Under the pieces are notes generated by a model. It was not told the DNA's origin. It made no database searches and saw only the letters and a list, made by a program, of their open reading frames with translations. From the NCBI GenBank assembly GCA_018657495.1, contig JABHXA010000002.1, forward strand, positions 193,472 through 257,471: a stretch of 64,000 nt of DNA, written 5' to 3'. This DNA comes from Fidelibacterota bacterium. GTDB lineage: Bacteria; Fidelibacterota; Marinisomatia; SCGC-AAA003-L08; JACNLC01. The position numbers and the translations under genes were made by a program. Below, piece after piece: positions 46,473 to 55,052 of the stretch; within the stretch, counting starts at the first letter, position 1, and every line of letters starts with the position of its first letter.

Positions 46473-47198
46473 TCAATCTTTTTTGTTATTTTGATTAGGT
46501 TTCTTTCTCTTATTGTATTTTCTTGGCTTTTTTGCGGATCTAACACTGGTGATTCTTCCACTGTTCATGGTGATAAATATTGTAACTATTTTTTTCAGTA
46601 TTTCCGGATTCTGAGTTGTGATGATAACTGTAATTCCGTCATAATTACTTTTCCTATAAAGGATTCTGACAAGATTATTGATTGCATCTGGTGAAAGATG
46701 CTGTTCAATTTCATCAATAAGAAGAACTTTAGCATCAGCGGCAATCATAGCAGATAATATTACCCATCTAAGTTGACCAGGTGTTAACTTTCTCATTGGT
46801 CTATCGAGAAGATGTTTAATTTCCATCTGGTTGATTATTCTGGCCAGTCTCTTTTTCTTCTCATTTCTTGTATGAGAATAGCTATCCAATACTTTTAGTA
46901 TATAGCTTTCAACAGTCGTCCATCTTGGTGCTTTATTTATTTGCCTCACAAAAGCGATCTGGTCGGATAGCTCGGAATTGGATACCTGTGAAATATCTTT
47001 GGATTCAAATTTTATCTCGCCGGATGAATGTCTCAAATTTCTCGACAATACATCAAGGAAAACTGTCTTCCCTGATCCTGGTTTCCCGGATATTGAATAA
47101 ACGGTACCTCTGTGGACTTCAAACTTTTTTACATCCAGTGGTCTAAAATTTCCACTCTCAAAAATGACATTATTCAACTCATATAGAGGTGATTGCAT
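46473..47198 (-). CDS. Orphan ABC-type ATPase with degenerate motifs
   Basis: A 241-residue ABC ATPase-like protein. Walker A (SGKPGSGKTVFLD) and Walker B (KVLLIDEIEQHLSPDAI) are sound. The ABC signature is degenerate (KLTPGQLRWVILSAM instead of LSGGQ), and the switch His is replaced by Gln (VIITTQNPE). The last ~25 residues are strongly basic and rich in Lys, Arg and Asn (KKPRKYNKRKKPNQNN). No permease lies next to it. It distantly resembles FtsE/LolD-type ATPases, but a non-transport role, for example nucleic-acid related, is equally possible. A good ribosome site (GAAAGGAGAG) precedes the ATG. I cannot assign a function. Confidence 0.75.
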   Translation of the reverse strand: MQSPLYELNNVIFESGNFRPLDVKKFEVHRGTVYSISGKPGSGKTVFLDVLSRNLRHSSGEIKFESKDISQVSNSELSDQIAFVRQINKAPRWTTVESYILKVLDSYSHTRNEKKKRLARIINQMEIKHLLDRPMRKLTPGQLRWVILSAMIAADAKVLLIDEIEQHLSPDAINNLVRILYRKSNYDGITVIITTQNPEILKKIVTIFITMNSGRITSVRSAKKPRKYNKRKKPNQNNKKD

Positions 47199-47304
47199 AT
47201 CACTCTCCTTTCTAAATATTTAATATTACTTTACAATCGATGGCATATTGGCAATGTAACTGTTATTGAATGGTATATAATTCCAATTCGGGTCACACAA
47301 TCAA

Positions 47305-47973
47305 TTACGCCCAGTCGTTTTTATTTAAGTTATAATCACAAAGTTGTGAAAAGGGACAATCAACGCAAAGAGGGTTCTGAGATCTGCATCTTTCCCTGCC
47401 AAACTTAACAAGCTGGACATGGAGGAAATGGTCTTTTCCAAAAGGTACAAAAGGATTAATTAAAAAATATACTTTATCCGGAGATAAACTCTTTCTTGTA
47501 ATACCCAATCGGGTAATAATCCTATGTACATGCACATCGACAGGAAATACATCTCTGCCAAGAGAGAAACATAGCAATATTGCTATGGTTTTATAACCGA
47601 TCCCATTAATTTTTATTAACTCACTAGTAATCTTTTCATCATCCCAGGACGAAATATTATCAAGTGAATATTCATCGAAGGTCTGCTTGCACCATTTTAA
47701 TACTTCCTGAATGGCAGAGGCTTTTTTCTTTGCTATTCCGGATACTCTTATGGTTTCTGCAATCCTATCAATGTCATCTGAAACTACTGAACTAAGGTCA
47801 GAGTAACGATTTTTAAAGGATCGGAATGCATTATCACGATTTGCATCTGTGGTTGATTGAGACAATATTGTACGAATCAAACAATCCGTAGGATTGTCAA
47901 ATATTTGTAATACAGGTTCCCCATTTACCCGAAAATGGGTAATGATAAAACCTATTTTATCCTTTCGTACCAA
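47305..47973 (-). CDS. HhH-GPD DNA glycosylase/AP lyase, endonuclease III-like
   Basis: Base-excision repair enzyme family, 222 residues. The helix-hairpin-helix reads INGIGYKTIAILLCFSLG, with the catalytic Lys as in Nth and the catalytic Asp in FPVDVHVHRI. A C-terminal 4Fe-4S cluster motif is present as CRSQNPLCVDCPFSQLC (C-x6-C-x2-C-x5-C). The N-terminal ILSQSTTD matches the family ILSQQTTD. The sequence is divergent from E. coli Nth, so the damaged base it prefers is not known. It lies between trxB and the orphan ATPase. Confidence 0.87.
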   Translation of the reverse strand: MVRKDKIGFIITHFRVNGEPVLQIFDNPTDCLIRTILSQSTTDANRDNAFRSFKNRYSDLSSVVSDDIDRIAETIRVSGIAKKKASAIQEVLKWCKQTFDEYSLDNISSWDDEKITSELIKINGIGYKTIAILLCFSLGRDVFPVDVHVHRIITRLGITRKSLSPDKVYFLINPFVPFGKDHFLHVQLVKFGRERCRSQNPLCVDCPFSQLCDYNLNKNDWA

Positions 47974-48020
47974 AATTGTCCAAACAGAAGAATGGACGAG
48001 AAGTCATTATTTAGGCAGGG

Positions 48021-48950
48021 TTACTCCTGAGATTCCAGCCATCTTTCAGCATCAATAGCTGCTGAACAACCGGAGCCTGCGGCAGTGATTGCCTGACGAT
48101 AAGTAGAGTCCTGAATGTCACCGCAGGCGAAAACACCTTCAACAGAAGTATATGTAGATCCTGGTTTTGTAATAATGTAACCGTTTTCTTTCAAATCCAA
48201 TTGTCCTTTAAACAAATCAGAATTTGGTCTGTGGCCGATGGCAATAAAAACGCCATCACATGAGAAATCAGAAAGATCTCCAGTAACCGTGTCTTTTAAG
48301 ACGACACCTGTAAGACCACCACTTTGTGGGTCTCCAACCATTTCATCAACGGTTGAATTCCATTTAACGGTTATTTTCGAGTGTTTGATCACACGGTCCT
48401 GCATGATTTTAGAGCCGCGCAATTCATCTCTTCTATGAATAAGAGTAACTTTAGAGGCGAATTTTGTAAGATAGATGGATTCTTCAAGAGCTGAATCTCC
48501 ACCGCCAACAACGATTACATGTTTATCCTTATAGAAAAAACCATCGCATGTGGCACATGCTGATACGCCATAACCCATTAGTTTGGTTTCAGATTCTAAT
48601 CCTAGCAATCTTGCAGAAGCACCAGTTGCAATAATTAATGATTCGCTTTCATACAAATCATCATTCACCCAGACCTTAAATGGTCTTGATGATAGATCAA
48701 CTTTATCAACGTGTAAAAAATGTGTTTCTGCCTCAAACCTTTGAGCTTGTTTACGAAAAAGGTCCATAAGGTCCGGACCCATTATTCCTTCTGGAAAACC
48801 AGGGAAATTTTCCACATCCGTAGTGATCGTTAGTTGACCACCCGGTTGCATACCTTCAAAAACAATCGGTTTTAAACTTGCCCTTGCAGTATATAATGCT
48901 GCTGTTAAACCAGCCGGGCCTGAACCGATAATAATGACTTTTCGTTTCAT
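48021..48950 (-). CDS. trxB: Thioredoxin reductase
   Basis: FAD/NADPH enzyme that reduces thioredoxin. 309 residues. FAD motif IIGSGPAGLTAALYTAR, redox pair CATC (Cys132 and Cys135, VSACATCDGFFY), NADPH motif VVVGGGDSALEESIYL, and the C-terminal FAD contact GVFACGDIQDS. It lies 16 bases downstream of trxA, forming a complete thioredoxin pair. Confidence 0.97.
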   Translation of the reverse strand: MKRKVIIIGSGPAGLTAALYTARASLKPIVFEGMQPGGQLTITTDVENFPGFPEGIMGPDLMDLFRKQAQRFEAETHFLHVDKVDLSSRPFKVWVNDDLYESESLIIATGASARLLGLESETKLMGYGVSACATCDGFFYKDKHVIVVGGGDSALEESIYLTKFASKVTLIHRRDELRGSKIMQDRVIKHSKITVKWNSTVDEMVGDPQSGGLTGVVLKDTVTGDLSDFSCDGVFIAIGHRPNSDLFKGQLDLKENGYIITKPGSTYTSVEGVFACGDIQDSTYRQAITAAGSGCSAAIDAERWLESQE

Positions 48951-48966
48951 ATTTCTTCTGTAATTC

Positions 48967-49293
48967 CTATAGATGTTTTGATAATGCGTCTGTTATCTGT
49001 GCTTTTGGAACTGCACCGACAATTTGTTCCTGTACTTCTCCATTTAAAAAGATCAACAGACTTGGGATACTTCTAATACCATATTTACTGGCAATTGATG
49101 GGCTATGATCAACATTTAATTTTCCAACAATAATTTTCCCATTATATTCTTCAGCAACTTCATCTACTGTTGGACCTAAAATTCGACATGGACCACACCA
49201 TTCCGCCCAAAAATCGATCAGAACCGGTTTGTCTGCTTTTAAAACAGCAGTGTCAAAATTTGATTCTGATATCTCCATTGAAAATTGTCCCAT
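48967..49293 (-). CDS. trxA: Thioredoxin
   Basis: Small disulfide reductase, 108 residues. Active site WAEWCGPCR (Cys33 and Cys36), buried Asp in VLIDFWAEW, cis-Pro in GIRSIPSLLIF. GGAG lies seven bases before the ATG. Its promoter must lie in the 300-base region shared with the cobalamin riboswitch on the other strand. Confidence 0.97.
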   Translation of the reverse strand: MGQFSMEISESNFDTAVLKADKPVLIDFWAEWCGPCRILGPTVDEVAEEYNGKIIVGKLNVDHSPSIASKYGIRSIPSLLIFLNGEVQEQIVGAVPKAQITDALSKHL

Positions 49294-49415
49294 TAATTAA
49301 CTCCATAATTACTACTTTATCGAAATAAAACGTATTGAAAATTTATTCTTAATAAAATTACATATCCGAAACATATTTTCATTTCTAATGACATTTGGAT
49401 AAATAAATTATCTAG
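49294..49415. other. AT-rich divergent intergenic region between trxA and the cobalamin riboswitch
   Basis: This is the left part of the only gene-free stretch above 300 bases (49294-49600). The right part is the riboswitch. Here I see no ORF. A TTGAAA at 49335 with a TTACAT 17 bases on could serve the plus-strand transcript, but the match is poor and not claimed as a promoter. It must contain the start sites of both transcripts. Confidence 0.4.
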
Positions 49416-49600
49416 AGGTTACATTATTTCTATAATTTATTTTCAATTATGGATATTAAATTATCATATCCGCTTTTGGATATAGTTTGTATAATAAAAT
49501 TTTGTGTGAAGGAATCACGGTGAGAATCCGGAACTGACCCGCAACTGTATTTCTGTTTTCAGATAAGTCAGACACTTCCACATCTACGAACCTTCGAGGA
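49416..49600 (+). ncRNA. Cobalamin riboswitch
   Basis: The strongly conserved core is present: AAGGAATC, CGGTGAGAATCCGG, then ACTGACCCGCAACTGTA (the B12-box region; about 49508-49549), followed by the distal AAGTCAGACACTTCC near 49565-49579. The outer limits are inferred: AGGTT (49416-49420) can pair with AACCT (49589-49593) as a closing stem. It binds adenosyl- or other cobalamins and normally turns its gene off when B12 is plentiful. It leads directly into the TonB receptor, and a terminator-like hairpin follows at 49629, so transcription termination is the likely mechanism. Confidence 0.9.
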
Positions 49601-51703
49601 ATGAGGTGTAGATTGATATCGTCTCGCACCCCAAATATTCCCTCACCGGTTATTTGGGGTTTTGTATTTTATTTTCTGTTTTCGTTTACTTATGCTGAGG
49701 ATTTATCGGAATATCTTCGAGGCATAGTAATCGATAAAATTTCTGATCAGCCCATAAAAGATGTGCTGGTTTCCAGTGATTCGACATATCAACATTCTGG
49801 GATTGATGGTGAGTTCCAGATTGTAATTCGCAACCAGTCATCTCAAACTACTTCTGTAGAATTTTCTAAAGATGGATACATAGATTATTTTGTTACAATA
49901 AATTCTGGAGATAGTCTCCCCCATTTGAGAATCGAATTATATCCAATTATTTACTCTGGATCGGAAGTGCTGGTAAAAGGCAGCAGGGCAGATTCTGATT
50001 ATGTTAGTTTTCCAATAAGGACATACAAACTAGCAAAGGTTCAGATTGATAATGCCGTCCACCCACAGCATATATTTAAAGAACTACCGGGGTTGATTGT
50101 TAAATCATATGGTGGACCTGCAAGTGTTACATCTATTTCTTTTAATGGATCTCAAGGAGATAGACTTGCATTGATGCTTGATGGTATAATTATAAACAGT
50201 GAGCAAAACGGAATTGCCGATATCTCTCAAATCCCCACTGCACTTTTGACCAACATTGAGTTTTATCCCCAGGGATCATCTGCCCGTTTTGGATCTTCAG
50301 CTTTGTCTGGAGTAATTAACATGGTCCCGGGGAAGTCTGGCTCCTGGGTTTCTCATTCATTTGGTGAAAATAAATTCACGTCAGATGCTGCTAATTTAAA
50401 TTGGAAATATCGTTCATCAGAATATTCAATCAGTACTGGAATCATGGATTATGTAAGCAGCAATGATAATACTGATAATGGCGTTGACTTTCAGAATGCT
50501 ATCAATCAAAAGTTTCTATATTTTAAGAGCAAATATATGCTTGATCAGTCATCCGATATAGATTTTCAATTATTTTCGGTATTTAATGAACGTGATCTTT
50601 CAGGTTTCATTTATTTAGGACCAAATAAATCCAAACTCGAAGATGAGCTGCAAACCCTAAATATTCGTTATAAGGATGCAAAGGTGAGTGCTCTTATAAC
50701 CATCAAGAAATCCAGAATGGATTACAATTATCCTGGGAACCCTGGCCCACCTCTAAATAGCCATTTTGACCTTTCAGTTGTTTCCGAGAAAATTAGATAT
50801 AATTTTGAAAACTATTTTTTTGTCTTCCAGCACTCTCGGGAAAAAAATAACAGTTCAAATACATCATACATTTCAAGAGATCTTATCTTCGGTTCAGTTG
50901 AATATTCGACCTCAATTGGCTGGATTGATAATGTTACTGTTTTGAGGATAGATCACGAGTTAAATAATGATAAAATTCTTGTTGCAGCTGAATCAATTCT
51001 GCAATTTCAACCAGGTGAGTATTGGAGCCTATCGTCAATATCATTTTCATCCAATTTTAAACGACCCGGTTTTAATGATATGTATTGGGTCCCATTTGGA
51101 AATCCCAACCTAAAAGTAGAACAATCAACAAATATTTATTTTAGAAATATCTTCAAAATCGACGATATCACTCTGGACATAAATACTTTTTATGTAAGAT
51201 ACAGGAATTTGATTCAATGGCTCCCAAAAGAAACAGGGATTGTTTATTCTCCTGAAAATATCGATAAATCTGAGTCTTATGGATACAATGCATCTTTTAA
51301 ATTAATTAGGTCACCTTTTTACAGCCTACAGATTAATTACGGGTACAATGTACATAAGCATAGAAATCCTGAATTACCTTATCATAGCGGCAAACAAGGT
51401 AGGTATTCACCAAAGTATACAGCATCAGTTACTCAGAATTTATTGTTTAATCAATTTAATTTTACAATGGGATACAATTTTGTTTCATCGCAAATACGTT
51501 TTTATAGCTATCCAAAAGATTTATACATAAGTGAATATTCCCTTTTTAATTTTTCTATGGCACGAAATTCAACGATTCTTAAGCATAGGGTAAATAATGT
51601 ATTATCAGTGAATAATGTTTTTAATCTTAAATATGAAACAATATATGGATATCCTGAACCTGGTAGAAGTTACTCAATAAAAACAATCATTTATTTTAAT
51701 TAA
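49601..51703 (+). CDS. TonB-dependent outer-membrane receptor, cobalamin (BtuB-like)
   Basis: A 700-residue active transporter: signal peptide (FVFYFLFSFTYA, cleavage near residue 32), a carboxypeptidase-regulatory-like fold (RGIVIDKISDQPIKDVLVSS, about 40-115), a plug domain (HIFKELPGLIVKSYGGPAS; LDGIIINSEQNGIADISQIP; ARFGSSALSGVINMV), and a 22-strand barrel ending in an aromatic strand (SIKTIIYFN). The upstream cobalamin riboswitch assigns the substrate. The start is uncertain: ATG at 49601 has GAGGA immediately against it, while TTG at 49613 has GAGG six bases upstream; both give a signal peptide. No TonB, ExbB or inner-membrane BtuCDF genes are in the window. The next gene follows nine bases downstream. 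Confidence 0.9.
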   Translation: MRCRLISSRTPNIPSPVIWGFVFYFLFSFTYAEDLSEYLRGIVIDKISDQPIKDVLVSSDSTYQHSGIDGEFQIVIRNQSSQTTSVEFSKDGYIDYFVTINSGDSLPHLRIELYPIIYSGSEVLVKGSRADSDYVSFPIRTYKLAKVQIDNAVHPQHIFKELPGLIVKSYGGPASVTSISFNGSQGDRLALMLDGIIINSEQNGIADISQIPTALLTNIEFYPQGSSARFGSSALSGVINMVPGKSGSWVSHSFGENKFTSDAANLNWKYRSSEYSISTGIMDYVSSNDNTDNGVDFQNAINQKFLYFKSKYMLDQSSDIDFQLFSVFNERDLSGFIYLGPNKSKLEDELQTLNIRYKDAKVSALITIKKSRMDYNYPGNPGPPLNSHFDLSVVSEKIRYNFENYFFVFQHSREKNNSSNTSYISRDLIFGSVEYSTSIGWIDNVTVLRIDHELNNDKILVAAESILQFQPGEYWSLSSISFSSNFKRPGFNDMYWVPFGNPNLKVEQSTNIYFRNIFKIDDITLDINTFYVRYRNLIQWLPKETGIVYSPENIDKSESYGYNASFKLIRSPFYSLQINYGYNVHKHRNPELPYHSGKQGRYSPKYTASVTQNLLFNQFNFTMGYNFVSSQIRFYSYPKDLYISEYSLFNFSMARNSTILKHRVNNVLSVNNVFNLKYETIYGYPEPGRSYSIKTIIYFN
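49629..49663 (+). terminator. Riboswitch-controlled terminator hairpin inside the receptor coding start
   Basis: A perfect 9-bp stem, CCCCAAATA (49629-49637) with TATTTGGGG (49651-49659), has a 13-base loop and is followed by a U-rich tract (TTTTGTATTTTATTTT). It has the form of an intrinsic terminator, about 80 bases past the B12 core. It overlaps codons 10-20 of the receptor from the ATG, which is unusual. It could instead act on translation. Confidence 0.7.
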
Positions 51704-51711
51704 GGACAAGT

Positions 51712-52890
51712 ATGAAGCGACTATTAATAATATTTTTTATACTGATAGCCATTAACATCAGTGCCCAAGAGCAAATATTCGTTTTGTGCGAGGGTAATTT
51801 TATGTCTGGAAATTCCTCACTATGGTATTTGAATGAAAGTGATAATCTTGTTGAATATGGTGGTAATCCAATTGGTGATACCGGTCAATCATTAAAAGTT
51901 TATGGAAATAAATTATATGTTATTATTAACGGAAGTGGCATTATCGAAAGCTATGATATTAGCGAAACAGGTGAACTGAGTCTGGACCAAACTCTTTCGA
52001 CAAATTTTTCTGGTCCACGAGAAATCGAAGTCTATAATAATATCGGTTATATAACAGAGTGGTATACCAATGCCATACTGAAAATTGATATAGAAACATT
52101 TGAAATAATTGATTCAATTGCTGTTGACGGATTACCAGAGGATATGGTTATTGAAAACGGTATTCTTTATGTTTCGATAACGTTGGATTCTGCATGGCAA
52201 AATAATAATAAAATTATATCAATTGATGTAATTACGGATGAAATTATTAACGAATATTCAGTTGGAATGGGTCCTGGTCAAATGCTTGTGAATGATGACA
52301 AACTGTATATTTCAGGAGTATACTATGATGACAATTGGATCACTTACACTGTAAGCTCCATGATAAATCTTATTACTCAAGATATTCTTATTACCGACTA
52401 TGGCAACAATCCTCTTTTTGGCAATGATCTGACTCTGATTAATGGAGAAGTATACAGAACCTATAATGGTGGTGTCATCAGGCTGGACGAAAATTTAAAC
52501 CCTATTGAAAACACTCAAATAGGCTGGTATAACAATGTGTATTCAATGAGTTCATATGGGAATAATATTTATTTGGGAATCTCTGATTTTGTTGCTCCCG
52601 ATCAGGTCATTGTCATTGATCTAAACGGTGCTGAGCTGGCAAATTATACCGTAGGGGCAATACCAGGCGATTTTGCGTTTATGTATTACTCCGATTGTGA
52701 CAACAATGGGGATTTAAACTTAGATGGCTCTCTGGACATCCTTGATATAGTCGAGATAATATCAATAATTATTGATGAAGATGAAAACACTTCCGATCAG
52801 TCAATATGCATTGTGGATAGCAATAATGACGGGAGTATAGACGTTGTTGATGTGGTTTATTGGATATCTATCATTCTGGCTAATCATTAA
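51712..52890 (+). CDS. Secreted beta-propeller, BtuG-like, with dockerin-like C-terminus
   Basis: A 392-residue secreted protein encoded nine bases after the B12 receptor with its own ribosome site (AGGA). Signal peptide to about Ala18 (NISAQE). The body (about 20-325) is a YncE-like beta-propeller beginning QIFVLCEGNFMSGNSSLWYL, which resembles the opening of DUF5074/BtuG proteins (ending EGNFxxxNxSL). BtuG binds B12 at the surface of Bacteroides and sits on BtuB. Here the lipoprotein anchor is missing; instead the C-terminal ~65 residues carry two EF-hand/dockerin-like repeats (DLNLDGSLDILDIVEIISII; DSNNDGSIDVVDVVYWISII). No T9SS sorting domain follows. Cobalamin binding is inferred from context and similarity, not shown. 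Confidence 0.75.
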   Translation: MKRLLIIFFILIAINISAQEQIFVLCEGNFMSGNSSLWYLNESDNLVEYGGNPIGDTGQSLKVYGNKLYVIINGSGIIESYDISETGELSLDQTLSTNFSGPREIEVYNNIGYITEWYTNAILKIDIETFEIIDSIAVDGLPEDMVIENGILYVSITLDSAWQNNNKIISIDVITDEIINEYSVGMGPGQMLVNDDKLYISGVYYDDNWITYTVSSMINLITQDILITDYGNNPLFGNDLTLINGEVYRTYNGGVIRLDENLNPIENTQIGWYNNVYSMSSYGNNIYLGISDFVAPDQVIVIDLNGAELANYTVGAIPGDFAFMYYSDCDNNGDLNLDGSLDILDIVEIISIIIDEDENTSDQSICIVDSNNDGSIDVVDVVYWISIILANH

Positions 52891-54409
52891 ATAACCAGAA
52901 AACATCGAGAAAATTCATTTTATCAACAGGTAGAATTTCTGGTGATACTATTGAATTCTTGTCAAATATCTGTACAAATTTAAACGAGACTGAAAAATGC
53001 TCAATTTTGATGCCAATAGACATATCAAGCAAACTATAGATTTTTGAGTCAGGATAATAAGATAATTGATTTGTCTCCAGAAAATTAATATTATTATTTC
53101 CACTGCCATTCAGGTTAGTATGAGTCCCTTCTAATTTTATAAAAGGACGATACCGTTTGTTTTTTAGTGTAGGAATTATCTCTATTGAAAAACTTGATTG
53201 CTCTGAAATAATACTGGTTTCTGAATTATTATAATGACCTGAATAGACAAGCTCAAACCAGTTTACTAAATATGAAATTTGAGGATTTATAATTAAATAA
53301 TTCTCATTTTCATATCGAAGCTGGATTATTTTTAGTTTCGAACTAAATTTGCCATGATTAAAATCACTCCATACAGATGAACTATGCCAATACTTTTTTT
53401 CAAGGATAAAGTCCGACTCATGGTAAAATGAAGAAAATACATTCCTGCTGATACCAAAAGTTAATTTGTCATATTTTTTGAATGCAGATCCTACTGGATA
53501 TATTTTTTCATTAGATAAATATATTACACCTATTTTTGTCTCGATACCATCTTGCCATCTATAATTCAGATAACCTTGATAGTCAAACAAATCCTGAGAT
53601 TCCTGAGATAAATTCTGAGGACTGATATTTACTTTTTTGATCGAATACTTGACAATGTATTCTGAATTGTCCGAAAGATTATATATCGCTTTAGAATCTA
53701 ACCAATAGGTGAAATCCTCATATGAGATATTTGTATTTTCATCAATATCAGTTATTGTCTGAGTGCTTGTATGAAGGAACTGAAAAGCACCGCTGAAATC
53801 ATATGTGACCATATCCCCTGATAGACGATAGCTAACCCCAGCATTATAGGACCTGGATTTTCTATAAGAGTTATTGGTTGCGTTTACCGGGATCCCTGAG
53901 TTTTCTCTATGATGAAAAAATGAAATAGAACTGGTACTCCGATCAGACTCTTTGCCAAATGTGATTAAATAATTTTGAAGCACATTATCAGAGGAGGATC
54001 CAATTGTATTCAGGTGATTATATTTCCCGGGAAATGATCGGCCCATTCCTTTAAAATTTATCAGAGTACCATTCAGATTGATTGAGGACAATCCAACTAA
54101 AATTTCGCGATAGCTGAAATCACCTTGATGCCATTTAAAAAATGTAAGAACAGTAGAATCAGGTTTGATATCAGGAATTTTTGAGAATAAAAATCGACTG
54201 GTAGGGTTGTTAAGACTGCCATTAAAATTGATGTTGTCGACTTGAGCATCATCAAAGATGAAGGGGTTATCACTGCGAAAATAATATGATGATTGCCCTA
54301 GCTGATCGGTTCTTAACTGTAATTGGTCAGAATACTGCTGTGAAATTAATGGATTGAATAAAAGAAAAATAAATAGAACTATTAATTTCTTACAGATACC
54401 CAAAATCAT
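52880..54409 (-). CDS. Predicted outer-membrane beta-barrel protein, unknown function
   Basis: I do not recognise the family. It has 509 residues with a signal peptide (KLIVLFIFLLFNPLISQ) and thereafter alternating-residue strands throughout, with many aromatics and Ser/Asn-rich turns, as in large outer-membrane barrels (FSYREILVGLSSINLNG; YNAGVSYRLSG; FSVSFKFVQIFDKN). It lacks a TonB plug domain. It converges on the propeller gene and overlaps its 3' end by 11 bases. It lies after the DUF6580 gene on the same strand with 61 bases between. It could be a porin-like channel. Confidence 0.6.
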   Translation of the reverse strand: MILGICKKLIVLFIFLLFNPLISQQYSDQLQLRTDQLGQSSYYFRSDNPFIFDDAQVDNINFNGSLNNPTSRFLFSKIPDIKPDSTVLTFFKWHQGDFSYREILVGLSSINLNGTLINFKGMGRSFPGKYNHLNTIGSSSDNVLQNYLITFGKESDRSTSSISFFHHRENSGIPVNATNNSYRKSRSYNAGVSYRLSGDMVTYDFSGAFQFLHTSTQTITDIDENTNISYEDFTYWLDSKAIYNLSDNSEYIVKYSIKKVNISPQNLSQESQDLFDYQGYLNYRWQDGIETKIGVIYLSNEKIYPVGSAFKKYDKLTFGISRNVFSSFYHESDFILEKKYWHSSSVWSDFNHGKFSSKLKIIQLRYENENYLIINPQISYLVNWFELVYSGHYNNSETSIISEQSSFSIEIIPTLKNKRYRPFIKLEGTHTNLNGSGNNNINFLETNQLSYYPDSKIYSLLDMSIGIKIEHFSVSFKFVQIFDKNSIVSPEILPVDKMNFLDVFWLFND

Positions 54410-54470
54410 TTGATATATTGTTTGATAAAAAATTTAGAGAAATAATGAGACCCGGAACGCCCCTGTCAAG

Positions 54471-55007
54471 CTAGCTAGCAAGTTTCTCGGAGTTTTCATA
54501 TTTATTTTCTAAATAAGGATTTATGTATTTTTCATACGATAGATACATTATAGAATAATATCCCATGGTACTTAACAAAGTATTTTTAAAAAATGGAATA
54601 GCATCAATATAACAGGCAATCAAACCGCCAAATGTTAAAGGATGAGAATAGCCGCCTCCTGTAATCCACACGCCAAAATTTGTAAGTATAAAGAATAAAA
54701 CAGCACCGCCAATTCCTCCTAATCCTACAGTAAGAATATTTTTCTTTTTTGCGATAATTGTTCCCAGCAATACTACAAGTAAAATTGATAAATATACCCA
54801 AACGAGAGTAGCATGTATGCCAATTATTAGATCGGTAGCAATCATTATTGAGATTGGGATTATATACGCCAGATATTTTTTATTGAAATAAGTCCCGGCA
54901 AACAATCCTGCGGCAAGAATGGGTGTAAAATTTGGTGGATGCGGTACAAATCTTGAAATAAATGTTATAAAGACAATGAGAACGAGTGCAAATATTTTAT
55001 GATTCAT
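54471..55007 (-). CDS. DUF6580-like integral membrane protein, possible vitamin transporter component
   Basis: A 178-residue membrane protein with five to six helices (IFALVLIVFITFISRFV; YLAYIIPISIMIATDLIIGI; LVWVYLSILLVVLLGTII; GIGGAVLFFILTNFGVW). The HPPNFTPILAAGLFAGTYF motif after helix 1 and the ITGGGYSHPLTFGG loop are typical of DUF6580 proteins. The size and topology resemble ECF-transporter substrate-binding (S) subunits. It is near, but on the opposite strand to, the B12 uptake genes. A cobalamin role is a hypothesis only. No ECF ATPases or T subunit are in the window. Confidence 0.7.
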   Translation of the reverse strand: MNHKIFALVLIVFITFISRFVPHPPNFTPILAAGLFAGTYFNKKYLAYIIPISIMIATDLIIGIHATLVWVYLSILLVVLLGTIIAKKKNILTVGLGGIGGAVLFFILTNFGVWITGGGYSHPLTFGGLIACYIDAIPFFKNTLLSTMGYYSIMYLSYEKYINPYLENKYENSEKLAS

Positions 55008-55052
55008 TGAGAGAGTATTCCTTATTAATTAAGCGTCATAATTTAGGATGAA

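Noticed and set aside
54460-54485. CTAGCTAG repeat and GC-rich patch near the end of the DUF6580 gene as a recombination site
   Set aside because: No target-site duplication, terminal inverted repeat or transposase nearby; it is mostly coding.
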